Origin: Bacillus proteolyticus
GTDB lineage: Bacteria > Bacillota > Bacilli > Bacillales > Bacillaceae_G
Length of the DNA stretch: 64,000 nucleotides
Direction of reading: 5' to 3'
NCBI RefSeq assembly: GCF_001884065.1
Contig: NZ_MACH01000080.1
Span: forward strand, 41,756-105,755
Below are positions 43,251 through 52,057 of the stretch, one piece after another; the first letter of the stretch is position 1; each line of letters begins with the position of its first letter. A model generated the notes under the pieces. That model was not told where the DNA came from. It was given only the letters and a program-made list of their open reading frames with translations, and did no database searches. The position numbers were made by a program, and so were the translations under genes.

Positions 43251-43979
43251 ATGATTTTACATACGCACATCTCAGGCGAAGGGGAACCAATCGTGCTTTT
43301 ACATTCTGGTGGAATGACAGGTTTAGTAGAGTTTGAAGAGCAGGTAGAATTTTTTATAGAAAAGCATTTTAAAGTAATTCGTCCTGATTTAAGAGGACAT
43401 GGCGAATCAGGAGGTACATTAGATAATTATTTTCTTTGCTCTGCTGATGATATAAATGATACGCTAGAACATTTGCGAATTAATAGTTGTCATATAGCGG
43501 GTGTTTCACTAGGGGGATTAGCCGCTTTATTATTTGCAAAAAAATATCCAGATAAAGTGAGGACATTAACTTTTTCAGGTATCTTTCCTGTTGAGCGAGA
43601 TAATTGGGAAGAATCTCAGGAATATGAAGCGAAGTGTCATCAACAGTTGATGGAAAATGAAGAAGTTGTAACTTATATGAATCAAATTCATGTAAAAAGT
43701 GATTGGAAAGGATTGCTTGAATCGTGGCAAGTTAAGGATTGGTACCCATTTCATGAAACGGGTGATGTAGCTAATCTTCAAATACCTACACTGTGTATTG
43801 TCGGGGGAGATTCAGAAGATGAAGTTACAGCCGCTACAACTTTTAAACAATTAAACAATAATATACATATTGCCGTTATTCCGTTTGCAAATCATTTAGT
43901 GCATAATGATCAACCAAAAATATATTCATATATATTGTCTAATTTCTTACAGAATGCGCAAGCCGCTAGTCGAATATGA
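43251..43979 (+). CDS. Alpha/beta hydrolase
   Basis: The 242-residue enzyme has an oxyanion HSGG, the motif RPDLRGHGESGG, the nucleophile elbow GVSLGGLAAL, and the C-terminal acid and His (GGDSEDEV and ANHLVHND). The fold is a single domain with a small cap. GGAGGGGAA precedes ATG by three to seven bases. The substrate is unknown. hemY follows after 60 bases on the same strand, possibly with its own promoter. Confidence 0.83.
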   Translation: MILHTHISGEGEPIVLLHSGGMTGLVEFEEQVEFFIEKHFKVIRPDLRGHGESGGTLDNYFLCSADDINDTLEHLRINSCHIAGVSLGGLAALLFAKKYPDKVRTLTFSGIFPVERDNWEESQEYEAKCHQQLMENEEVVTYMNQIHVKSDWKGLLESWQVKDWYPFHETGDVANLQIPTLCIVGGDSEDEVTAATTFKQLNNNIHIAVIPFANHLVHNDQPKIYSYILSNFLQNAQAASRI

Positions 43980-44039
43980 GGGATTTTGGGTATAATAAAA
44001 TAGGATTTATTAATTGTATCGGTTAGGAGCGCAGCAAAT

Positions 44040-45440
44040 ATGAAAACAGTCGTTGTCATCGGTGGAGGTATTACTGGACTTTCTACTATGTTTTATTTAG
44101 AAAAATTAACGAAGGATTATAATATAGATTTGAATTTAATCCTTATTGAGAAAGAAGAGTATTTAGGTGGTAAAATCCACAGTGTGGAAAAAAATGATTT
44201 TATTATGGAATCTGGAGCAGATTCTATCGTTGCTCGTAATGAACATGTTTTGCCGCTTGTAAAAGATTTGAGTTTAGAAAATGAAATGGTGTATAACGAA
44301 ACAGGTATTTCTTACATATACTCTGATAACATATTACATCCAATTCCTGCTGACACTATATTTGGGATTCCTATGAGTGTTGAATCATTATTTAGCAGTA
44401 CACTAGTCTCAAAAAAAGGGAAAATCATTGCTTTAAAAGATTTTATTACGAAAAATAAAGAGTTTACAAAGGATACATCACTTGCTGTATTTTTAGAAAG
44501 CTTTTTAGGGAAAGAGTTAGTGGAAAGACAAATTGCGCCTGTACTTTCTGGTGTATATTCTGGCAAATTGAATGAGCTTACTATGGCATCTACATTACCG
44601 TATTTAGTGGATTATAAAAATAAATATGGAAGTATTATTAAAGGTTTTGAAGAGAATAAAAAACAATTTCAATCAGCAGGAAATAAAAAATTTGTATCAT
44701 TTAAAAGTGGACTATCTACGATTATTAATCGCTTAGAAGAAGTGCTGACTGAGACTGTCATTAAAAAAGGTGTTGTAACGACTGCTGTAAGTAAAAAAGG
44801 TGATCAATATGAGATTTCTTTTGCAAATCATGAGACAATACAAGCTGATTCTGTCGTTTTAGCGGCCCCGCATGATATCGCACAAACTTTATTGCAGTCT
44901 AATGAGTTAAACGAGAATTTTAATAAATTTAAAAATTCATCGCTTATAAGTATTTACTTAGGTTTTGACATACTAGATGAACAACTACCGGCTGACGGAA
45001 CAGGTTTTATCGTAACGGAAAACAGTGATTTACATTGTGATGCTTGCACATGGACAAGCAGGAAGTGGAAACATACATCGGGTAAACAAAAGCTATTAGT
45101 AAGAATGTTTTATAAGAGCACTAATCCAGTATATGAAACGATCAAAAGTTATAGTGAAGAGGAATTGGTACGAGTAGCTTTATATGATATTGAAAAAAGC
45201 CTTGGAATTCAAGGTGAACCAGAAGTAATTGAAGTTACAAATTGGAAAGATTTAATGCCGAAATATCATTTGGAACATAATCAAGCGGTGCAATCATTAA
45301 ATGAAAAATTAACGGCTCTTTATCCAAATGTATACTTAGCTGGAGCTTCATATTACGGTGTCGGAATTGGTGCTTGTATTGGAAACGGAAAGAATACTGC
45401 CAATGAAATAATTGCGACATTGAATGAACAATCAAAATAA
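44040..45440 (+). CDS. hemY: Coproporphyrinogen III oxidase / protoporphyrinogen oxidase HemY
   Basis: This FAD enzyme acts late in haem synthesis; in Firmicutes it oxidises coproporphyrinogen III to coproporphyrin III (CgoX). The FAD motif VVVIGGGITGLSTMFYLEK and EKEEYLGGKI are at the N-terminus. MESGADSIVARNEH and LSGVYSGKLNELTM fit the family, and the C-terminal GASYYGVGIGACIGNGK closes the FAD site. The 466 residues are normal. No hemE or hemH is adjacent, so this is probably a second, separate copy. AGGAGC precedes ATG. A terminator follows. Confidence 0.85.
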   Translation: MKTVVVIGGGITGLSTMFYLEKLTKDYNIDLNLILIEKEEYLGGKIHSVEKNDFIMESGADSIVARNEHVLPLVKDLSLENEMVYNETGISYIYSDNILHPIPADTIFGIPMSVESLFSSTLVSKKGKIIALKDFITKNKEFTKDTSLAVFLESFLGKELVERQIAPVLSGVYSGKLNELTMASTLPYLVDYKNKYGSIIKGFEENKKQFQSAGNKKFVSFKSGLSTIINRLEEVLTETVIKKGVVTTAVSKKGDQYEISFANHETIQADSVVLAAPHDIAQTLLQSNELNENFNKFKNSSLISIYLGFDILDEQLPADGTGFIVTENSDLHCDACTWTSRKWKHTSGKQKLLVRMFYKSTNPVYETIKSYSEEELVRVALYDIEKSLGIQGEPEVIEVTNWKDLMPKYHLEHNQAVQSLNEKLTALYPNVYLAGASYYGVGIGACIGNGKNTANEIIATLNEQSK

Positions 45441-45463
45441 TAATATTGAATACATATGTAAAT

Positions 45464-45500
45464 AAAATGTCCCTCCAACATAATGGAGGGACATTTTATT
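45464..45500. terminator. Bidirectional terminator after hemY
   Basis: AAAATGTCCCTCCA pairs exactly with TGGAGGGACATTTT around ACATAA. Confidence 0.92.
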
Positions 45501-45505
45501 TGTAG

Positions 45506-46054
45506 TTACTTCACATTAATTGAAATCTTTTTATAATTAGCTTTATTATTTTTAATAGTTAATGTTATTTCTCCAGATTCTTTAAAGGAGTACGGTGAGA
45601 GTTGATAAAGTTCTTTAATATTATGTTCTTCTTGTAATTTATTTGTAGGTATTATTGTTATATTAGGTTTCCATGTTTCCTGTTTTCCTGAAGGGTAGGC
45701 TACTATTATTTCTGGATTACTTAATTGTATTGTTTCCCAAGAGGCAAAATACAGTTCAACTTCTGCATCTTTTTTTAGTAATTCTTCTGAGAAATAACTA
45801 AATTCACCAACATTACCGAAAACAGTAAAATTTTGATTTTGCAATTTAATATCTAAATATCTAGGTTGATATGTTGCTGCGTGATAAATTCCGTATGAAA
45901 GAGAGAGTGTGGCAGCGATTAATATACCAACTGAAAACGTCTTAAAGCTATTTCCTTTAAAACTAGTCATCATGAATGAGTTTGGTGTAAATTTTTTTGC
46001 GAATAAAAAAATGAGTAAAATGAGCAAGAGGGATAGACCAATGAAAATATACAT
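45506..46054 (-). CDS. Hypothetical membrane-anchored protein
   Basis: The 182-residue protein has two N-terminal helices (FIGLSLLLILLIFLFAKKF and TFSVGILIAATLSLSYGIY), then a soluble outer domain of about 130 residues with beta-rich segments (YLDIKLQNQNFTVFGNVGEF, EITLTIKNNKANYKKISINV). No family is recognised. It might be a small envelope-stress or sensor-type protein. Its start follows GGAGGTGC. It faces hemY over a shared terminator. Confidence 0.65.
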   Translation of the reverse strand: MYIFIGLSLLLILLIFLFAKKFTPNSFMMTSFKGNSFKTFSVGILIAATLSLSYGIYHAATYQPRYLDIKLQNQNFTVFGNVGEFSYFSEELLKKDAEVELYFASWETIQLSNPEIIVAYPSGKQETWKPNITIIPTNKLQEEHNIKELYQLSPYSFKESGEITLTIKNNKANYKKISINVK

Positions 46055-46285
46055 AAAGTTTAAGCACCTCCGTAGGAAGTATTTACTGTTTTTCTATATT
46101 TTAACATGAGACGGTATAAATTAGGGTTGGTTTTTAGAGGGTAAATTAATAAATACAACGAAGTTATATATTATTAAGAGGATAAGCATCGCTAGAAATA
46201 TTTGATTTGTGGGACATTGAGGACTTTCCTAATTATAAATACTTTTTCTGCTATAATAAATGAGTAGAGAGAAAGGAGTGATCCT

Positions 46286-46837
46286 ATGGCATTTCCTATG
46301 TTAGAAACAGAACGCTTGCGCTTAGTTGAAATAGAACAATCTTATTGTCAAAAAATATATGAAATATTCTCATTAGATGAGGTAACGTGTTATTACGGTA
46401 TGAATTCTTTTACTGAGTTTGGACAAGCTTCACGTATGATTGAATCTTTTTCGAAAAATTACTTTGAGAAAAAGGCGATACGTTGGGGGATTGTATTAAA
46501 AGAAACAAATACTTTAGTAGGAACAATTGGATTAAATAATTTACAACTTTGGAGTAAACGATCTGAGATTGGATATGATTTACATCCTCGTTATTGGGGG
46601 AATGGTTATGCTTCAGAAGCTGCTCGAGAAATTATTACTTATGGATTTCGAGATTTAGGTTTATTTAGAATTGGAGCTACTACATATCCTGAAAATATAA
46701 CTTCGTGTAATATGTTATCTAAATTAGGTTTTCAAAAGGAAGGACTGTTACGCGGATACATTCATCAAGGAAATAAACAACACGATGCATTAATGTATTC
46801 TGTTGTGCGAACAGATGTAGAGGAGAATCATTATTAA
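46286..46837 (+). CDS. GNAT acetyltransferase, RimJ/RimL type
   Basis: The 183-residue protein starts METERLRLVEIEQ-like (MLETERLRLVEIEQSY) and has the signature LHPRYWGNGYASEAAREIIT and ENITSCNMLSKLGFQKEGLL. These place it with ribosomal-protein N-terminal acetyltransferases and their small-molecule relatives. GAAAGGAGTG precedes ATG. Acceptor unknown. Confidence 0.85.
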   Translation: MAFPMLETERLRLVEIEQSYCQKIYEIFSLDEVTCYYGMNSFTEFGQASRMIESFSKNYFEKKAIRWGIVLKETNTLVGTIGLNNLQLWSKRSEIGYDLHPRYWGNGYASEAAREIITYGFRDLGLFRIGATTYPENITSCNMLSKLGFQKEGLLRGYIHQGNKQHDALMYSVVRTDVEENHY

Positions 46838-46838
46838 T

Positions 46839-46873
46839 AAAAAGCCCCTCTTAATAAAATAAGAGGGGCATGT
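46839..46873. terminator. Bidirectional terminator
   Basis: AAAGCCCCTCTTA pairs with TAAGAGGGGC around ATAAAA, between convergent genes. Confidence 0.85.
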
Positions 46874-46878
46874 AAAAA

Positions 46879-47064
46879 TTAACCTAACTTAGGTAATAAA
46901 CGTTCTCCACTTTTCATGCTACTTTTACATAAAGGGCATTTAGGCTCTTCTTCAAATGAAAAGTTCTTTCTCATCCATCCTAAACAATCCTCTGATTCAC
47001 ATTCCCAAACAGGTGTTTGTTCTGGTGGTACTTCTGCTACATCGTTCTTTCGATTGCGATACAT
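46879..47064 (-). CDS. ydjO: Cold-inducible zinc-ribbon protein YdjO
   Basis: The 61-residue protein has two Cys pairs, CESEDC and CPLC, forming a small zinc ribbon, with the conserved WECESEDCLGWMRKNFSFEE region. It matches YdjO, a cold-inducible protein of unknown function. It is 86 bases downstream of a cold-shock gene on the same strand, separated by a terminator. An AAAAGGAGTGG site precedes ATG. Confidence 0.82.
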   Translation of the reverse strand: MYRNRKNDVAEVPPEQTPVWECESEDCLGWMRKNFSFEEEPKCPLCKSSMKSGERLLPKLG

Positions 47065-47104
47065 GTAACCACTCCTTTTATGTAAAAATTTTTAGTTATA
47101 TATT

Positions 47105-47142
47105 AAAAAGGTTGTTAACCGAGCTGGTAACAACCTTTTTAT
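47105..47142 (-). terminator. Terminator of the cold-shock gene
   Basis: AAAAAGGTTGTTA pairs with TAACAACCTTTTT around a short loop; the T run on the minus strand follows the stem. It lies just after the csp stop codon. Confidence 0.88.
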
Positions 47143-47150
47143 TGTTTGAA

Positions 47151-47354
47151 TTATAGCTTTACAACGTTTTTAGCTTGAGGTCCACGGTTACCGTCTTCAA
47201 CTTCGAAGCTAACTTCTTGACCTTCGTCAAGAGATTTGAAGCCGTCGCCAGTGATAGCTGAGAAGTGAACGAATACGTCGCTACCGTCTGCAACTTCGAT
47301 GAAACCGAAACCTTTTTCGCTGTTAAACCATTTTACTTTACCTGTTAATGTCAT
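47151..47354 (-). CDS. Cold-shock protein (CspA family)
   Basis: The 67-residue OB-fold RNA chaperone has RNP1 KGFGFIEV and RNP2 VFVHFSAI, and the [10 protein letters not shown] start. It binds single-stranded RNA and helps translation in the cold; the B. cereus group has about six paralogues, and I do not assign one. AGGAGGCATTACC precedes ATG. The upstream gap on this strand (47355-47738) contains a long inverted repeat that may structure the leader. Confidence 0.93.
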   Translation of the reverse strand: MTLTGKVKWFNSEKGFGFIEVADGSDVFVHFSAITGDGFKSLDEGQEVSFEVEDGNRGPQAKNVVKL

Positions 47355-47423
47355 GGTAATGCCTCCTAAAATTTAAAAAGATTACAATATGATCGGCCTT
47401 ATTTGAATGAAAATAAAAGTTCA

Positions 47424-47482
47424 CATATTATCAAAAACCCATAAGGAGTACGAAATGGTCCTGATTGATACTTGATAATATG
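47424..47482 (-). promoter_or_regulatory. Inverted repeat in the csp leader region
   Basis: CATATTATCAA (47424-47434) is the exact reverse complement of TTGATAATATG (47472-47482), with 37 bases between. It is 70-130 bases before the csp start, the position of the temperature-sensitive leader in other csp genes. It may be a cold-responsive RNA structure or a DNA operator. Confidence 0.45.
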
Positions 47483-47738
47483 CAAAGAAAATATATTGTT
47501 AAATTGACCTTAATTACTATCTTACAACAAATGGTGTGAAATAGCAAGTGCTGGTAAAGCCAGTAAATTATTTAGGTGATAATGGTAAAAGGCACAAAGA
47601 CATCTCTTTTATTTATATATTATTCCTAATCTGAATTTATTCCAAACAGAAATCATTTATATTAAAAAGTATGTTTAAGGGAAACGATATATATATTTTA
47701 AGAATACAGATGATCACAATAATAAGGAGGATAGAATA

Positions 47739-48635
47739 TTGCTAAATAAAAAATTTAAAATAATTGAAGCAGCAAAAGAAGGGAGAAGAAAAGTTCATCC
47801 TGTTTTCGCTGTTATACTTGCTATTATATTCTTGACTTTAGGTGAATTATTTATGTTATTTATGCTGTTTTTACCGAAAACAGAAATAAACTTTATGAAG
47901 GCAATTTATAGCAATATTGAGATGATATTAACGTTTGGCGGGGCTATATTTTTTGTGTTTTTATGGATTAAATTTGTAGAGAAAAGGTCATTTTCATCTA
48001 TTGGTTTTTGGAAAGAGGAATGGATGAGAAAGTATTTGAGGGGTGCATTAATAGGGTTTATTTTCATTTCGATACCAGTAATTTCACTCGTATTAACAGG
48101 AAATGTAAAACTACAAATGCAAGAAATTACGATGACAGCTATATTTAGTATTGTAGGGTCTTTAGTTGCATTTTTAATACAAGGGGCAACTGAAGAAATT
48201 GTTGTACGAGGTTGGTTATTCCCAGTTCTCTCTGTTAGAAGCCGTATATGGATTGGGATTGTTGTGACTTCTTTTTTATTTGGTTTTCTTCATTTACTGA
48301 ATCCAGGTATTACAATTCTTTCGATATCGAATATAATATTAGTTGGTGTATTTGCAGTTTTTTACGTATTAAAAGACAGTAGTCTTTGGGGGATATGCGC
48401 GTGGCATTCTATTTGGAATTGGGCGCAATATAACATCTATGGTTTTGCAGTTAGTGGAATGACGATATATTCAACACCACTATTTAAACCTGTAACAAAT
48501 GGATCAGAAGTGCTCCATGGAGGCTCATTTGGTATTGAAGGTAGTATCATTACAACAATAATGCTTTCAATTGCTTCAATCGTTTTATGGAAACAGTTGT
48601 GGGGGCGAAAGTCGAAACAAAGAGATATTAGCTAA
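47739..48635 (+). CDS. CPBP-family intramembrane glutamic endopeptidase
   Basis: The 298-residue membrane protein has eight helices. It carries the CPBP (Abi/CAAX protease) motifs TEEIVVRGWLF (EExxxR), FLFGFLHLL (FxxxH) and HSIWNW (HxxxN/W). Members process prenylated peptides or act in bacteriocin immunity. TTG 47739 is seven bases after AAGGAGG. The stop overlaps the ATG of the next frame by one base (TAATG), so the two genes are translationally linked. Confidence 0.83.
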   Translation: MLNKKFKIIEAAKEGRRKVHPVFAVILAIIFLTLGELFMLFMLFLPKTEINFMKAIYSNIEMILTFGGAIFFVFLWIKFVEKRSFSSIGFWKEEWMRKYLRGALIGFIFISIPVISLVLTGNVKLQMQEITMTAIFSIVGSLVAFLIQGATEEIVVRGWLFPVLSVRSRIWIGIVVTSFLFGFLHLLNPGITILSISNIILVGVFAVFYVLKDSSLWGICAWHSIWNWAQYNIYGFAVSGMTIYSTPLFKPVTNGSEVLHGGSFGIEGSIITTIMLSIASIVLWKQLWGRKSKQRDIS

Positions 48636-48652
48636 TGAAAGAGGGAGAAAAT

Positions 48653-49294
48653 ATGGGGATTATAGCGTTTGAGGGAGCGAGCGCAGTTGGTAAGAGTACA
48701 ACATGTCGAGAATTAGAAAGAAATTACGGTGCATTTATTATTCCAGAAGTTAACGATTTATTTGAAAGACCTAGAAATGAACATAAAACATGGTATTTTG
48801 AAAAACAAGTGGAGCGCTGGAATATGGCAGTGCAGAAATCACAGCAATATGAAATTGTAATACTTGATGGTGATATTTATCAGCCACTTAGTTATAATTG
48901 GTGTTTTCATTTTGATATATTTAATCAGCCATTATCTTTAATAGAAAACTTTTATAAAGAAAAGATGATAAATATGGAAATTGGTTTTCCGGATCAATAT
49001 TTTTATTTGTACACGAATGATGAAGAACTTCGAAAAAGGAAAGAATCTGATGAGACGAAAAGAAGAAGAAACTTTGAAAAGCATTTACATATATCAAAAT
49101 CGTTTCAGCGTTATTATGAAAATTTAAATACCATAACGGACGGATACTGTAAATTGATTGAAGCGAAAAGTGTAAAGTCGAATGAATTAGAAATTGTGAA
49201 AAGTTTAAACAGTTTAAATGTGTGTGAAGAGAGACGTTTTGATGTTTCGAGGTTAGATGCTATTAGGAAGTGGTTAAAAGAGAATCGTGCATAA
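48653..49294 (+). CDS. P-loop nucleoside/nucleotide-kinase-like protein
   Basis: The Walker A motif GASAVGKST is at residues 8-16. An Asp-containing VILDGDIYQP and an arginine-rich lid region (EELRKRKESDETKRRRN) follow, as in small-molecule kinases of the thymidylate-kinase fold. The 213 residues have no membrane segment. Several such Bacillus genes are annotated only as ATP-binding proteins; a phosphotransferase for an antibiotic or nucleoside is one guess. ATG 48653 is preceded by GAGGGAG. It forms an operon with the CPBP protease. Confidence 0.65.
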   Translation: MGIIAFEGASAVGKSTTCRELERNYGAFIIPEVNDLFERPRNEHKTWYFEKQVERWNMAVQKSQQYEIVILDGDIYQPLSYNWCFHFDIFNQPLSLIENFYKEKMINMEIGFPDQYFYLYTNDEELRKRKESDETKRRRNFEKHLHISKSFQRYYENLNTITDGYCKLIEAKSVKSNELEIVKSLNSLNVCEERRFDVSRLDAIRKWLKENRA

Positions 49295-49332
49295 AAAACA
49301 ACGAGTACCTTATAAGGTACTCGTTGTTTTTT
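49293..49332. terminator. Strong terminator
   Basis: AAAAAACAACGAGTACC pairs with GGTACTCGTTGTTTTTT around TTATAA, working in both directions. Confidence 0.92.
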
Positions 49333-49577
49333 ATACATATTGAATATGTGAGTTCGTATTATATATTATTTTTAATATTTGTAAGTTTGCTGTTTCATTT
49401 TTCTTAAGAGCATTTGTATATTTAGGAAGAAAGAGTTGAGAAGGATAAACTGTTCGTTCATCACAAACATCGATACTATAAACAGAATTATTCATGGTGA
49501 GAGAATGAATACATTTTTAGGGTGTAGATAGTTTCATCAAAGTTTGAAGATGCTAAACCATCATACAATAAACTCAT
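49331..49577 (-). pseudogene. Frameshifted fragment of an unrecognised gene
   Basis: From ATG at 49577 the minus strand reads MSLLYDGLASSNFDETIYTL and KMYSFSHHE, then stops. A shifted frame from 49495 continues NNSVYSIDVCDERTVYPSQL to QYV and TAA at 49331. The two halves look like one protein broken near 49490. No ribosome site precedes the second ATG. I do not recognise the family. The stretch 49578-49895 otherwise holds only a bcr1 relic. Confidence 0.35.
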
Positions 49578-49807
49578 ATTTATGCAGCTACTATAAATAT
49601 TAGGCTAGCATATATTTTTATAAATTTAAAACGAAATACTTAGAGTGGAGTTAGCATTTGAAAAAGACTGTGCTTTTTAACGGAATAATCTTTCAATTTA
49701 TAAAGAAAAGAAATACAATATAAGGAAATGCATATATGATTCAGGGAATAGAAAATATGTAATAAATGAAAATGAGACTTGAAATTGAATTGAGACAAAA
49801 AGTAGGT

Positions 49808-49856
49808 AGAGATTAACTACCAGCAAAAGCTCAGTCGATTCAACAAATAATCAATG
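49808..49856 (+). repeat. Decayed bcr1 remnant
   Basis: AACTACCAGCAAAAGC and TTCAACAAATAATCAATG resemble AACTGCCCGTAAAAGC and TTCAACTAATAATCAGTG of the bcr1 copy at 36.8 kb. About 45 bases of similarity remain, without the TTTAT ends. Confidence 0.45.
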
Positions 49857-49895
49857 TTTCGAGTTATTATTTGTGAAAGGAGAATAAATGTAAGC

Positions 49896-50669
49896 ATGAA
49901 AAAGATTATTATTTCAGATCTTGATGGGACTTTATTAAGAAGTGATAAAACAATTTCAGAGAAATCTATTAATATTTTGAGGGAATGTAAAAATAATGGA
50001 GACGAATTGATTTTTGCTACTGCAAGGCCTCCAAGGGCTATAAAACAGTATATTCCCAACGTGTTAAAAAGTGAGATTATCATTTGTTATAACGGAGCTT
50101 TAGTTCTTAAAGGTAATGATATTTTATATGAAATGAAGATTTCTAAAAATGATATTTTAGAAATCATAGAAATAGCAAAAAAGTATAATCTTCATCAGAT
50201 TTGTCTTGAAATAAATGATAAGCTGTACTCAAATTTTGATGTTACTGATTATTTTGGTGATGTGCCGTGTGAAGTCATGGATATAAGAAAGTTAAACTTT
50301 GAAAAAGCTTCTAAATTAATCGTTTGTACTAATGGCTCAATAAATAAGGAGTTCACTAAGGAATTGCCTGATGAGTGTAAAGCAGTCATTACAGATAACG
50401 GAACATTGTGTCAAATTATGCATACGGATGTTTCAAAATGGAATAGCATTCAGCATGTTCTACAGCACTTAAATCGAGACGTATCAGAAGTAATTGCATT
50501 TGGAGATGACTACAATGATATGGAAATGATAGAGAAGTGTGGGATTGGCGTAGCGATGAACAATGCTGTTGAAGAATTAAAATCTGTCGCTAAATTTATT
50601 GCCAAAAGTAATGATGAGGATGGAGTTGCTACATTTCTGGAAAGTAATAGTTATAGTTATGTTAATTAG
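49896..50669 (+). CDS. HAD-superfamily phosphatase, Cof subfamily (IIB)
   Basis: The enzyme has HAD motif I ISDLDGTLLRSD, motif III Lys in the KASKLI region and motif IV FGDDYNDMEMIEKCG. A C2-type cap covers about residues 85-180. Cof-type enzymes dephosphorylate sugar phosphates, FMN or pyridoxal phosphate. The 257 residues are typical. ATG 49896 is in the right frame; the AAAGGAGA site lies 13 bases upstream, a bit far. Alone between a bcr1 relic and a DUF6241 gene. Confidence 0.83.
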   Translation: MKKIIISDLDGTLLRSDKTISEKSINILRECKNNGDELIFATARPPRAIKQYIPNVLKSEIIICYNGALVLKGNDILYEMKISKNDILEIIEIAKKYNLHQICLEINDKLYSNFDVTDYFGDVPCEVMDIRKLNFEKASKLIVCTNGSINKEFTKELPDECKAVITDNGTLCQIMHTDVSKWNSIQHVLQHLNRDVSEVIAFGDDYNDMEMIEKCGIGVAMNNAVEELKSVAKFIAKSNDEDGVATFLESNSYSYVN

Positions 50670-50771
50670 TATGGAAAAATGAATCGCAGCAAGCTGCGAA
50701 AAAAGAGATGCTACATTTGTTTTTGATAGATAGAAATTATGAAAAGGGCTATGTGGGAGGAAATAGGCGAG

Positions 50772-51377
50772 ATGAAAACACTATTTAAAGTATTAGGGAT
50801 TATCGTGGGGATGGTAGTAATCGGGGTAGGTGTAACATATGGTATGCTGTATTATCTGAATAATAGTAAACCAGCTGCGAAAAAGGCATCACCAGCCGCT
50901 CCGGCAGTAGAAGTGCTAGCTGATAGTAATGTAAAAGCTGAAGATGCAAAGCTTTTGGAAAATGGCAATCATTCATTACCGAATAGCGGTTTTAATAAAA
51001 ATTTTAAGTGGACAGATGAGAACATACAGACAGCATTACATGAAATGGCACATCAAAAAACAAAAGCTGATCAAAAATGGGGCTATATTTTTATTACACA
51101 AGAACGTATTGAAAGTTTACTTGAAATTATAAATAGTAATGATGTTGCACAAAAAAGTACATATGTGGATATTTTAGAACGATGGAAACAAGGAAAATAT
51201 GAAAAGGTTGATGTGGACCACAACAAGATTTGGAAATTACAAAGTGGGAATTTAGGAGAAGGGAAAGGAGTAATGTCAGAAAAGGAACAAAAAGAATTAA
51301 TTAATCAAGTTTTTATACAAAAAGGTACATATTCAGGTAGTAAATTAATTGCAGGTGAGGTGCAAGCTAATAAATAA
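50772..51377 (+). CDS. Membrane-anchored DUF6241-like protein
   Basis: The 201-residue protein has one N-terminal helix (FKVLGIIVGMVVIGVGVTYG), a proline/alanine linker, and an outer domain with a conserved-looking TALHEMAHQKTKADQKWG. HEMAH resembles a zinc HExxH motif, but in this family it more likely ends a helix. GGGAGG is ten bases before ATG 50772. A terminator follows. Role unknown. Confidence 0.6.
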   Translation: MKTLFKVLGIIVGMVVIGVGVTYGMLYYLNNSKPAAKKASPAAPAVEVLADSNVKAEDAKLLENGNHSLPNSGFNKNFKWTDENIQTALHEMAHQKTKADQKWGYIFITQERIESLLEIINSNDVAQKSTYVDILERWKQGKYEKVDVDHNKIWKLQSGNLGEGKGVMSEKEQKELINQVFIQKGTYSGSKLIAGEVQANK

Positions 51378-51394
51378 TATACATATTGATTTTG

Positions 51395-51432
51395 AAACAC
51401 CTTTGTTGGTATAAATGCAAAGGTGTTTTTTA
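51395..51432 (+). terminator. Rho-independent terminator
   Basis: AAACACCTTTG pairs exactly with CAAAGGTGTTT around a 12-base loop, followed by TTT. Confidence 0.85.
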
Positions 51433-51472
51433 TTGACACAAGAAATAAATGGGAATATGATTCATATATGAA
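51433..51472 (+). promoter_or_regulatory. marR promoter with overlapping operator
   Basis: TTGACA (51433-51438) and TATGAT (51456-51461) are 17 bases apart. The palindrome TTCATATATGAA (51461-51472) starts at the last base of the -10, so a bound repressor would block initiation. The same palindrome occurs twice more before the MFS gene. Confidence 0.78.
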
Positions 51473-51499
51473 ATAAATTAGAGGGGCTTAAATATACAT

Positions 51500-51916
51500 A
51501 TGAATAACAGAGAGCTTTACGGAAATATTCGTGATGTTTATCATTTACTCCAAAGAAATTTAGATAAAGCAATTGAACAATATGATATAAGCTATGTTCA
51601 ATTCGGAGTAATTCAAGTACTCGCAAAATCTGGGAAAGTATCCATGTCAAAATTAATTGAAAACATGGGATGTGTTCCAAGTAATATGACAACAATGATT
51701 CAACGGATGAAGCGTGATGGTTACGTTATGACAGAGAAGAACCCCAATGACCAACGTGAAACGCTCGTTTATTTAACTAAAAAAGGTGAAGAAGCAAAAA
51801 AGCAAGTAGATGTGCAATATAGTGATTTTTTAAAAGAGAACTGTGGTTGTTTTACGAAAGAAGAAGAAGAGCATTTAGACGCTTTATTATTAAAGTGGAA
51901 GAGGCATTTGAGTTAA
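51500..51916 (+). CDS. MarR-family repressor
   Basis: The 138-residue winged-helix protein has a MarR DNA-binding region GKVSMSKLIENMGCVPSNMTTMIQRM and a wing with DQRETLVYLTKKG. Two Cys residues near the C-terminus (CGCF) could sense oxidants. It is close to stress-type MarR regulators. AGAGGGG lies 12 bases before ATG. It should repress itself and the MFS pump downstream through TTCATATATGAA sites; ligands or oxidation would lift repression. Confidence 0.85.
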   Translation: MNNRELYGNIRDVYHLLQRNLDKAIEQYDISYVQFGVIQVLAKSGKVSMSKLIENMGCVPSNMTTMIQRMKRDGYVMTEKNPNDQRETLVYLTKKGEEAKKQVDVQYSDFLKENCGCFTKEEEEHLDALLLKWKRHLS

Positions 51917-51924
51917 ATATAATA

Positions 51925-51953
51925 AAAATGTAACGCTTTGTTACATTTTTATT
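51925..51953 (+). terminator. Terminator between marR and the MFS gene
   Basis: AAAAATGTAAC pairs with GTTACATTTTT around GCTTT. It separates the regulator from the pump, which then needs its own promoter. Confidence 0.75.
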
Positions 51954-51964
51954 TATATAAATAC

Positions 51965-51976
51965 TTCATATATGAA
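51965..51976. promoter_or_regulatory. MarR operator 2
   Basis: TTCATATATGAA, identical to the marR promoter operator, lies 93 bases before the MFS start. Confidence 0.7.
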
Positions 51977-52025
51977 GTAAAAACTAGTGCAATAAAAAAA
52001 AGAAGGGGGATAATTATAAAGAGTT

Positions 52026-52041
52026 ATTTCATATATGAAAT
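52026..52041. promoter_or_regulatory. MarR operator 3
   Basis: ATTTCATATATGAAAT, a perfect 16-bp palindrome with the same core, lies 16 bases before the MFS start codon. Confidence 0.7.
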
Positions 52042-52057
52042 AAAAGGGGAGTTTTAT

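Noticed and set aside
50681-50703. TCGCAG-CTGCGA stem as terminator of the HAD gene
   Set aside because: The stem is short and is followed by A residues, not T, on the coding strand.
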